64,000 nucleotides of DNA from Gemmatimonadota bacterium (GTDB taxonomy: Bacteria; Latescibacterota; UBA2968; UBA8231), in NCBI GenBank assembly GCA_009840005.1, contig VXOR01000061.1, positions 148,853 to 212,852 of the forward strand. Reading direction: 5' to 3'. A program made the position numbers and the translations under genes. Shown piece after piece: positions 1 through 7,138 of this stretch (position 1 is its first letter; each line of letters starts with the position of its first letter). The notes under the pieces were generated by a model, which worked only from the letters and a program-made list of their open reading frames with translations, did no database searches and was not told where the DNA came from.

Positions 1-3000
1 CCAAAAGCTGCGCCGCACCTTGCCCTAGCAAATATCCCGCGACCGTGCCGACCACGCCCAACGCCACCGCTTCTGCCATAAACAACCCGCTAACGTGTCC
101 AGGAGCTAAGCCGACCGCGTTAAAGGTGCCGATTTCCTGCGTCCGCTCGTACACCGCCCCGAGCATGGTGTTGAACACGATCAACCCGGCGATCAGCAGC
201 GGCACGATCAGCGACCCCCATCCCGACACCGACGCTACCCCAACCGAATTGACGAGCAAGCGCTGCCCTCCAAGACCGGCGAACAGGTTCAAGTCCAAGG
301 TCTCCGCCAGCTCTACCACAGCCCTGCGCGTTGCCTCCGTGCCTTCATCCAACCGGATCCCCACCGACGCCAGCCGCACCCCTTCCCACCGTATCAGCGC
401 GGCAAACGGCAAGACCGGCGTCGCCGACGCGGGCAAATGGGCAAACGGCCGCAACTTCCCTCCCTGCTCACGTCCCACTTCCGCTTCCGAAGGCTGTTGC
501 GCCTCTGGATCCAACGGCGTCAACGGCTCGCCGTTCAAATCGAGCCGGTCCAGCGCATCATCCGCGAGCAACCCAACCACCCGAAACACCTCCCCAAAAA
601 CCCGCACCCGCTCCCGCTCCAATCCCTCGGCCCTGACGCCCAAAGAATCCGCTAACCCCACCGGCAACAGACAGGCGTCCTCTTCCCCGGGCCGCAGCCA
701 CCGCCCAGCCACCACCTCTGGCCCGAGCAAATTCTCTTCCTGCGCCGCTAGCCCAACAAATCCCCAGACCCCAACCGCCCGCTCCTCCGCGTCATCCCTT
801 CGGCTGAGCGACTCGACGACTCGACTGAGCTCGCCGAAGTCTGAGCTCGCCGAAGTCTCAGGTCGAAGCCGCTCGACTCGGTAGGACGACGCCAGCGATC
901 TCACCGACATCCACGCACGCGGCGCGACCTGATCGTCGCCAAACCAATCGCGCAACAGATCGTAGCCTTCCATCTCCATAGTCTGCCAGCCCGGCATCCG
1001 CACCAACGCGCCCTCGTACGCCGCGTCCGCACCAATCGGAATCCAATTCGTGTGCAGCGCAGCGCGGACCGAGGTGAAGGACAGCACGGAAAAGGTCAAC
1101 AGCACCAGCGTCGCGCAGGTCAGCCCCGTGCGCCACGGTCGCCGCCGCAAATGCGCCAACCCCACGGCGACCGACGTCAGCACCGCGCCCGACCGCTGCA
1201 CCGCAATCTGCCCGCGCCGATTGCTCAGTTCCTGCAACTCCCGATTCAACCGCGACATCCCCAGAAACGTGACCAAAATCCCCAACGCCAAGATGACGAA
1301 GCCGAGTAAGATGATCGCCGGCGAAATCGACAACTCAAAGGCCGGATGCACATAGCGCAGGGCGACAAAGCCCACTAAGAAGAGCGCGAAATACCCAAAT
1401 ACCTGCCGCCGCAAATCGGCAAACCCAAACGCCAACCGCTCGGCAAAGTGGGCAAAGGGAATCAGCACGGCCAACAAAAAGAGCGCACCCTGCACCACCC
1501 CCGCTTGCGTCCGCTCCACATCCCGATAGGCCGCCGCGGCCAAGGCCCAAGCGCGGCGCGCCCGATCTAAAAAATCTTGGTGCCGGTGCTCGGCGTGCGC
1601 CACTTCTGCTTCTTTGAGCAACCCGGCCGACCGCTCGTGAAAAGCCGCTAGCCGCCCATTGCGCACGCCGTGTCGCTCCAGCCGGTCAATCCGCTCGCCA
1701 TTGAGCACGTGCATATCAGCAGCCACCCGATACACCGTCTCCACGATGCGCCCCTTCCCATCGACCGCATAGCCCACCCCACTCGGCTCATCCTCCGTCC
1801 CATTGAGCAACAGCAGGCGTCGCCCCAACCCATAGCGGCCCGTCGCCATCACGGCCTTGAATCGCTCACTAGGCTGAGTAAAAATCACGCCGACCGGCTC
1901 CGTCCACGACCCCACTCGATTCACATAGCTAAATAGCTCCATTTCTGGAGCCGTCAGCGGCAGGCAGGCCCCGTACACCACCGGCTCGGCTTCCAACACC
2001 GCGTCAATGGCTTGCACCCGCTCCAAGGTCAACAAATTGCGCGGATCAAAAATCCCAAACAGCGTCGTCCCCCGCAGCGGTGCAGTGACAATTTGCACCT
2101 CGTCCTCGGCGCTATCCATCGTCACTGTCAGCGCACGCCCCGGCAACTTGCGCTCCCCATTGATCCCCCAGTCCGGCGCATCCGTCACCGCCCCAGTCTC
2201 CGCATCGAGCCGATACGCTTCCAGCCGCACCGGCTTCGTGTAGATAATGCCAGACTCAACTCCGGGAATGGCAAACCGCCCCGAGTCATCCGCAGCCGCC
2301 CAAAAATCAGGCCGCACCCCAGCCAACGTCGGATGGCGCAGCCGCAGCCGCACCAACGCCCCAACCGTGGGCTGATCCGGCAGATAGCTGCGCGGCCCGT
2401 AGTGGACCACCTCCCCGCCGATGGTGCCAAACGCATCGTTGCCCCAAGCCCACGGCTCCAGTTCCGGGTCGTCAATAAGCGCAGGCAGCACGCCCTGCAG
2501 CAGCGCAACTTGGTCGCCCAACCAGTCAAAGCGCACCGCCGCAGGATCATCGTCGGGCGAGTCAAAACGGGCGCGGCTGTCGTTGACCGTGCAAAAGGCC
2601 AACGCCGGACATCCGGTGAGGGCCGCTACCGCCGCATCCAACGGCACCGTCAGCCCCATTCCCCCCAAACCCTGGCGGGCAAAGTCCTGCTTCAGGCCAT
2701 TGACCAGCACCCGCTTGCCCCCCAACGCGGAGTCTTCGTATGCCGTTACCAGCCTTAACAACCGCTCGGTAATCGGCGGCGCGAGCAAGGAGACGCGATA
2801 CGGCTCTCTCGGCCTGAACGCCCCGAGCCGCGGACTGTGCGACGACAGATCCAAGCCGACCAAAAAGCGCGTCTCCAGCGCGCTGAGCCGCCGCAAAAGC
2901 GCACCATCCTCCACGTCTCGGCTGAGCTTGCCGAAGCCCTCGCCTTCCCGCTGCCCTGCAGCCGCCAGCAACAACGGCGCAAAATGGCGCATCCCCGCCA

Positions 3001-3901
3001 TGTTCTGGAAGTGCCCGGCCGTCCACAGCAACGCGACCGTGCGCTTAGGCGGCCGCTCGGCAAACCCCCGGGCCAATTCCAACAGCGCGGCCGCACTCAC
3101 CGCTTGCTCGGCCCCCGGCGCTAACGCTGGCACCGGCGACACCGCGTCGTAATGCGCGGCGAGGAAAACGACCTCCTCCCCCAGCGTCGCATCGCGCCCA
3201 GGGATCACGGCGACCAAGTTCTGCGCCACCACCTCCCGCCACACCATCCGCCCCCACAAGCGCACCTGCGCCCGCGATCTTTCCAACTCCCGCAACCGTT
3301 CCGCCACGTCTTTGCGTGAATAGAGACGCGGCAAGTCGGCCGGCACGTCGAGGAACTTTTGCTCGGCTTCCTTGCGATGCGCCCCAGCCGATTCCAAGAA
3401 CACCACGGCCGCGGCCCCCAAGTGAAACGCATCCACCCAAGCTGTGCCCGAGACATAGTCGAGCAGGACGATCCGCCCGGCCACCGACTGCCCTTCAAGG
3501 CGGCCGCCATCCCCACCATACACCAACCGACCCTTAATCCCCTCGGCCGGCAGCGTCGGCGTCCGCACCAAATTGGGCCATACCCCGAACAATTCGAGCC
3601 GCTCGCCGGCGCATTCGAGCCAGAATCCCTCGTCGATCGGCACCAACACCGGGAACTCGTGCCGGTAGATCTCTACTATCCCCAGACGCTCTAGCTCAGC
3701 AACCAGCCACTCGCGGGCTACCGCAGCCCCCGGATAGCCCGTCATCCGCGAGGCGGGTGCGGAGAGCGCCTCCACCGTGCGCCGCAGACCCGCTTCCCGC
3801 TCGGACTCGGCGGCGAGCGCCGGGCTTGTGAGCATCACTAACAGAAGCAAAAAAAGGTAAGCCTCCGTGCACAACACCCGGAGGCTTGTTCGGCTAGTCA
3901 A
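1..3901 (-). CDS. ABC-type (FtsX-like) permease with N-terminal M28-like peptidase domain, 3' end cut by window edge
   Basis: One frame stays open from about 3901 to the window edge (about 1,300 codons) on the minus strand. A signal-peptide-like N-terminus (h-region FLLLLVMLTSPALA) is followed by an extracytoplasmic M28-like domain with the AAHYDA metal motif near residue 260. A membrane region lies around nt 1335-1550 (residues 785-855). A second large periplasmic domain follows, and the end reads like FtsX (VYERTQEIGTFNAVGL, then EAVALGVVGTVAGYLLG). FtsX permeases normally pair with an ATPase, which would lie outside the window. The peptidase site looks degenerate: the usual D-D-N-x-S-G is GAEQAVSA and the usual E-E is AGH. 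The start is uncertain. TTG at 3901 gives a complete signal peptide, while ATG at 3835 leaves only its tail, and a terminator-like hairpin lies between them. Confidence 0.8.
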   Translation of the reverse strand, partial: MTSRTSLRVLCTEAYLFLLLLVMLTSPALAAESEREAGLRRTVEALSAPASRMTGYPGAAVAREWLVAELERLGIVEIYRHEFPVLVPIDEGFWLECAGERLELFGVWPNLVRTPTLPAEGIKGRLVYGGDGGRLEGQSVAGRIVLLDYVSGTAWVDAFHLGAAAVVFLESAGAHRKEAEQKFLDVPADLPRLYSRKDVAERLRELERSRAQVRLWGRMVWREVVAQNLVAVIPGRDATLGEEVVFLAAHYDAVSPVPALAPGAEQAVSAAALLELARGFAERPPKRTVALLWTAGHFQNMAGMRHFAPLLLAAAGQREGEGFGKLSRDVEDGALLRRLSALETRFLVGLDLSSHSPRLGAFRPREPYRVSLLAPPITERLLRLVTAYEDSALGGKRVLVNGLKQDFARQGLGGMGLTVPLDAAVAALTGCPALAFCTVNDSRARFDSPDDDPAAVRFDWLGDQVALLQGVLPALIDDPELEPWAWGNDAFGTIGGEVVHYGPRSYLPDQPTVGALVRLRLRHPTLAGVRPDFWAAADDSGRFAIPGVESGIIYTKPVRLEAYRLDAETGAVTDAPDWGINGERKLPGRALTVTMDSAEDEVQIVTAPLRGTTLFGIFDPRNLLTLERVQAIDAVLEAEPVVYGACLPLTAPEMELFSYVNRVGSWTEPVGVIFTQPSERFKAVMATGRYGLGRRLLLLNGTEDEPSGVGYAVDGKGRIVETVYRVAADMHVLNGERIDRLERHGVRNGRLAAFHERSAGLLKEAEVAHAEHRHQDFLDRARRAWALAAAAYRDVERTQAGVVQGALFLLAVLIPFAHFAERLAFGFADLRRQVFGYFALFLVGFVALRYVHPAFELSISPAIILLGFVILALGILVTFLGMSRLNRELQELSNRRGQIAVQRSGAVLTSVAVGLAHLRRRPWRTGLTCATLVLLTFSVLSFTSVRAALHTNWIPIGADAAYEGALVRMPGWQTMEMEGYDLLRDWFGDDQVAPRAWMSVRSLASSYRVERLRPETSASSDFGELSRVVESLSRRDDAEERAVGVWGFVGLAAQEENLLGPEVVAGRWLRPGEEDACLLPVGLADSLGVRAEGLERERVRVFGEVFRVVGLLADDALDRLDLNGEPLTPLDPEAQQPSEAEVGREQGGKLRPFAHLPASATPVLPFAALIRWEGVRLASVGIRLDEGTEATRRAVVELAETLDLNLFAGLGGQRLLVNSVGVASVSGWGSLIVPLLIAGLIVFNTMLGAVYERTQEIGTFNAVGLAPGHVSGLFMAEAVALGVVGTVAGYLLGQGAAQLL
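801..880. repeat. Short GC-rich repeat carried in frame inside the FtsX/M28 gene
   Basis: GAGCTCGCCGAAGTCT occurs twice in tandem, with surrounding CGACTCGACTGAG and CGGCTGAGCGACTCG units. Related strings occur at 2915-2944, 28130-28156 and 44610-44660. In each case the repeat is read through in the coding frame, adding Ser/Glu/Arg-rich segments such as SSDFGELSRVVESLSRRDD. Confidence 0.7.
2915..2944. repeat. Second in-frame copy of the GAGCTTGCCGAAG repeat
   Basis: CGGCTGAGCTTGCCGAAGCC matches the repeat at 44610-44660 and lies inside the M28-like domain, where it encodes GFGKLSRDVEDG on the minus strand. Confidence 0.55.
3849..3887 (-). terminator. Rho-independent terminator-like hairpin after the GIY-YIG gene
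   Basis: Read on the minus strand, AAGCCTCCG and CGGAGGCTT form a perfect 9-bp stem around an 11-nt loop. Two bases later a run of seven T follows. It sits about 45 nt after the GIY-YIG stop codon but also overlaps the probable signal-peptide codons of the next gene, so it may act as an attenuator for that gene. Confidence 0.6.
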
Positions 3902-3932
3902 TTGCCATTGCCTTTTGCAAAATTTTCTGCCG

Positions 3933-4214
3933 TTACCAATCTTCAGACAAATCGGCGAACGTTGGATTGGTGGTTCTTATCAGATCGAGTTTTCTCTTTC
4001 GAGTCCATCCCTTTAGCTGTTTCTCTCTTGATATGGCTTCGTGGATGTCGGATGTCGCTTCAAAGTATATCAGTCTATTGATGTTATATTTGCTTGCGAA
4101 ACTTGGAACTAGCTTGTGTTTATGTTCATAGATTCTTCTTTGCAGATTGTTGGTAACACCTATATAGAGGGTTCCTGAGCGATTTGTCATGATATAGACG
4201 AAGTATTCTTTCAT
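3933..4214 (-). CDS. GIY-YIG domain protein (UPF0213/YhbQ type)
   Basis: This 93-residue protein is essentially a single GIY-YIG nuclease domain. Y-V-Y-I-M at residues 5-9 and the T-L-Y-I-G-V-T-N block correspond to the GIY and YIG strands. They are followed by R27 and the YEHK helix and, later, by E-K-Q-L-K-G-W, which is typical of the small stand-alone family. Such proteins are thought to act on DNA, but most have no assigned cellular role. The gene is visibly AT-richer than its neighbours, has a short-element copy directly upstream and a hairpin terminator downstream, and appears to be a monocistronic accessory gene. Confidence 0.85.
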   Translation of the reverse strand: MKEYFVYIMTNRSGTLYIGVTNNLQRRIYEHKHKLVPSFASKYNINRLIYFEATSDIHEAISREKQLKGWTRKRKLDLIRTTNPTFADLSEDW

Positions 4215-4237
4215 TATCGTCTCGTCTTACATTCCAT

Positions 4238-4392
4238 CTACGTACACGACAGTAGAGGTGGTTTGAGATGCTTCGCTCCGCTCAGCATGACACGGCGAAG
4301 CAGAGCACACTTGTCATGCTGAGCGGAGCGAAGCGGAGTCGAAGCATCTGAGACCTCGATGTCCATGTATAACGTTACTGGCGTGTACTAAG
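4238..4392. mobile_element. MITE-like element, family 1, decayed copy
   Basis: The ends CTACGTACACGACAGTA and TACTGGCGTGTACTAAG are near-inverted repeats. They match the ends of the 156-bp copies at 12809-12964 and 36261-36416. Inside are two arms of the palindrome ATGCTTCG...GCTCAGCATGAC. An imperfect direct repeat CATTCCA flanks the element (from 4230 and from 4393). No gene lies here. Confidence 0.7.
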
Positions 4393-4402
4393 CATTCCAC
4401 TC

Positions 4403-4520
4403 TTGTCATGCTGAGGAAGCCGTCAGGCTGACGAAGCATCTCCTACCCACCAGCCGCACCGAACTCAAAAAAACTCCCCAGAAAGAGATTCTTCGCTGCG
4501 CTCAGAATGACAAAAATGCT
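4403..4520. repeat. Fragments of REP-like palindromes between family-1 element and the Nramp-like gene
   Basis: TGTCATGCTGAGGAAGC and CTGACGAAGCATCTC (4404-4443) and ATTCTTCGCTGCGCTCAGAA (4488-4507) are arms of the same dispersed palindrome family. With the preceding element they fill the 354-bp gap before the Nramp-like gene. No coding potential of note is seen. Confidence 0.6.
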
Positions 4521-4568
4521 TCCTCCGACATGTACCTCTGTCAAGCGAAACATTCTCTACGCATTCCC

Positions 4569-6005
4569 TCACCCCCAGAGTTTGGGCAACTGCTCCCGCA
4601 ATGTGACAAACGAGAAATAGCCAAAGAAGGCGCAGGCCCAAATCAAGGCCACAAAGCGCACCGGGTGCATGGCCAGCGCCCCTTTGAGCACGCGGTTGTT
4701 CTGCCACAAGAGCAATACCGAATACAGCAGCATAACTCCCGCATTGAGCGAGGCGCTCAAGACCAGCAACTGCACCGGCTTGTTGAAGTCCGAGAGCATG
4801 ATCAGCACGCCGAAGAGAATCTGCGCCCACAGCAGAAGGAAGTAGAGCCGGTTCCGCGTCCACTTGGTGTGTTCGCGCAGCCAGTTCGTCTTGATGATGT
4901 CGGTGGAGATGCGTGAGCAGGCGTCCAACAATCCCAGCTCGGTCGTCAGCAAAATGGCGATGCCCATCCAATTGAACAGGTGCTTAAAAAAGACGCCGTG
5001 CTCCTGCGCGATAAAGTCGCCCTCAGTCCCAACAAATCCCAACCCCTGTTCCAACCCAGGAGCCTGTCGCGTAGTGGCATAAGCGATGAGCGACAGCAGC
5101 ATCAGCGACAAGACCGAGAGCAGGTAGAAGGTGATCAAATGCTCGCGATTGGCCGCCTGCCACCAGCCGCGCCAGCGCCGCATATTCTCCGGCGTCTGCT
5201 CGAAGTGATAGCCAATGTCGCCCACGGCCTCTTCCCGCCCGGTCAGTGGGCTGGTCAGCCGCCCCACGTACGCGCCCATGGCATAGCCTTTGTCGCGGAC
5301 GAAATCGCTCTGCGCCAAGTTCATCGTCCCGCCGGCACCCGCAAAGGCCAAAGCTCCTAAGAAAAGCGGCAATTCCATCTCCTCTGGGATATAGCCGATA
5401 TTGACGATGCCCTTGCACATGTCCCACACGTGAATTGGCTCTACTACCAAAAAGAAAATGACCAACAGCAGGACCAGCACCGCGGCGATCAGCACCGTCT
5501 GGATGCGCTCCACCGTGCGGTACACTACCGGCCCCAAACTCAGCGCCAACCCGACCACCAACAAGCTCGCAATCGAATAGCCGACCCGCGTACTCTCGTC
5601 GCCACCGAACTCCCAAGTCAGAATGGTCGCCGCTCCAGACGCCCAGCCCGGCCACATCCACGGGACCACATTGCACACCAGAAAAACTCCGGCCCAGCCT
5701 GACCATTGGCGACAAAACCCAGTCACCGCGGTCTCGCCAGTAGCCAAGGTCCAGCGCTCGATTTCCATGTTGATGAAATACTGGGTCAGCACCCCCACCA
5801 TGCAGGCCCAGAACACCACGAAGCCGAACTTGTACGTTATGTAGGGCCAGAGCACGAACTCCCCACTGCCCAGCGAAAGCCCCAACAGCAGGATGCTCGG
5901 CCCAACCAGCTTGCGCCAGTGGGGCGGCTCGGGTAGATCGCGGTACTGCCCCGCCGGCAGCCGATCACAAGGTATTACCTCATGCGGCACGGGCTTAGTT
6001 GTCAT
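4569..6005 (-). CDS. Nramp-related membrane transporter
   Basis: A 478-residue polytopic membrane protein with about eleven hydrophobic helices. The first helix has LLGLSLGSGEFVLWPY, followed by GVLTQYFINMEIERWTLATG, the layout of the Nramp (divalent metal/H+ symporter) fold. The hallmark DPGN of TM1 is replaced by GSGE, so metal selectivity cannot be assumed; this is an Nramp-related subgroup. ATG at 6005 is preceded by GGAGGACGAT, a good ribosome site. A terminator separates it from the upstream outer-membrane operon, so it probably has its own promoter or depends on read-through. Confidence 0.75.
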   Translation of the reverse strand: MTTKPVPHEVIPCDRLPAGQYRDLPEPPHWRKLVGPSILLLGLSLGSGEFVLWPYITYKFGFVVFWACMVGVLTQYFINMEIERWTLATGETAVTGFCRQWSGWAGVFLVCNVVPWMWPGWASGAATILTWEFGGDESTRVGYSIASLLVVGLALSLGPVVYRTVERIQTVLIAAVLVLLLVIFFLVVEPIHVWDMCKGIVNIGYIPEEMELPLFLGALAFAGAGGTMNLAQSDFVRDKGYAMGAYVGRLTSPLTGREEAVGDIGYHFEQTPENMRRWRGWWQAANREHLITFYLLSVLSLMLLSLIAYATTRQAPGLEQGLGFVGTEGDFIAQEHGVFFKHLFNWMGIAILLTTELGLLDACSRISTDIIKTNWLREHTKWTRNRLYFLLLWAQILFGVLIMLSDFNKPVQLLVLSASLNAGVMLLYSVLLLWQNNRVLKGALAMHPVRFVALIWACAFFGYFSFVTLREQLPKLWG

Positions 6006-6031
6006 ATCGTCCTCCGTGTGGACATGGCAAG

Positions 6032-6067
6032 AAAAAAGCCCCCAAAGCCCAGAGGCCCCGGAGGCTT
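6032..6067 (-). terminator. Rho-independent terminator after the PorV-like gene
   Basis: On the minus strand AAGCCTCC pairs with GGGGGCTT (one G-U pair), and the stem is followed directly by a T run. It lies 27 nt after the stop of the PorV-like gene. Confidence 0.75.
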
Positions 6068-6093
6068 ATTTCTCAGCAAATCGCAGCGCAGCC

Positions 6094-7116
6094 TCAGAAG
6101 CGGAACTGAAAGGAAAACTGATGCACGCTGTCGAGGATGCCAAACGAGGTGAAGGCGTAATCGACCGTGGCCATGTTCAAATCGAGACCTAGCCCAGCCG
6201 TCAGGCCCTCCTCGCTGCGGCCAGCCGGGACGACCGCGCCGCTGACCTCATCGACTTTCTCGTCCTCTACGCCCTGATAGTTGTACTTGTAGCCAGAGCG
6301 GAGGCTGAGCATGTCGAAAAGCTCCACCTCAGCCGCCGCGTACACAAGCTGCTCGGCGTCTTGCGGTTTGGTGGCATCGGCGAGCAAGGTCACCTTCATG
6401 CCGCTGTCTGGGTCGTCGAGGATGGCGGCGGCCGCGCCAATGCTAAATATCAGCGGCAGTGGCGCGCCAATGTCGTAGAACGTCAGATCGCTGCCCAGAT
6501 TGTTGATCCGAGCGCCGATGGTGTACGTGGAATTGACGCGGTAGAGCGCGCCGAAATCAGCCGCATACGCGGTGGCACTAACGCCGTCAATGGTCTGGCT
6601 GACGATCTTGCCGGTCACCCCTAAGTTGAGTCGGTCGGTGATATTGCGTGCCCACGTCGCGCCCAAGGCCAGATCTCGGTAACTGTAGGTATCCGAGGTC
6701 TCGGTGTCGTTGGGATCGAACGTTCCCGCATCGAGCACGAACTGCGGCACCACGTCGCGGTCGGCCGCAATGTCGCTCAACCCGAGCGTCACCACGCCAA
6801 TGCCCAAGGTGCCCATGTCGCCCATATCGCGCGCGAATCCGATGGCGTCATGCGACAAATCCGCGATCCACGAGTTGTGCGACAGCACCACTTGGCTTTC
6901 GCCACCGCTCAAGGCCGCGCCGGCTGGGTTCCAGAATAGCTGGTGGACGTCGCCGGCCACGGTCGTATAGGCCGAGCCGAGCGAAACCGGCCTAGCACCT
7001 ACGCCGATCTTGAGAAAGGCGGCACCGGTCAGGCCAGACTTGCGCACATCGGCGACCCCGGGTTGCGCCAACGAGATGGCCAACCCTATCACTGCAATGA
7101 GTTTTAACACTTTCAT
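6094..7116 (-). CDS. PorV/PorQ-like outer-membrane beta-barrel protein
   Basis: A 340-residue protein. It starts at ATG 7116, behind AGGGGAGACTTGAAA, with a clean signal peptide (MKVLKLIAVIGLAISLAQPGVA). The opening of the mature protein (AFLKIGVGARPVSLGSAYT) and the block QLFWNPAGAAL are typical of the PorV/PorQ family, FadL-like barrels of FCB bacteria. The C-terminus ends F-Q-F-R-F as expected for a barrel. In type IX secretion, PorV acts as a shuttle for exported proteins. Here the gene directly follows one encoding a protein with a C-terminal sorting-like domain, so a partner role is plausible but inferred. Third gene of a minus-strand operon. Confidence 0.8.
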   Translation of the reverse strand: MKVLKLIAVIGLAISLAQPGVADVRKSGLTGAAFLKIGVGARPVSLGSAYTTVAGDVHQLFWNPAGAALSGGESQVVLSHNSWIADLSHDAIGFARDMGDMGTLGIGVVTLGLSDIAADRDVVPQFVLDAGTFDPNDTETSDTYSYRDLALGATWARNITDRLNLGVTGKIVSQTIDGVSATAYAADFGALYRVNSTYTIGARINNLGSDLTFYDIGAPLPLIFSIGAAAAILDDPDSGMKVTLLADATKPQDAEQLVYAAAEVELFDMLSLRSGYKYNYQGVEDEKVDEVSGAVVPAGRSEEGLTAGLGLDLNMATVDYAFTSFGILDSVHQFSFQFRF

Positions 7117-7138
7117 TTTCAAGTCTCCCCTGTTCGGT

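Noticed and set aside
45..3694. Long plus-strand frames opposite the permease fusion (for example 45-884 and 2012-2758)
   Set aside because: They are Pro/Ser/Arg-rich, lack ribosome sites and mirror a single continuous minus-strand frame with recognisable domains.
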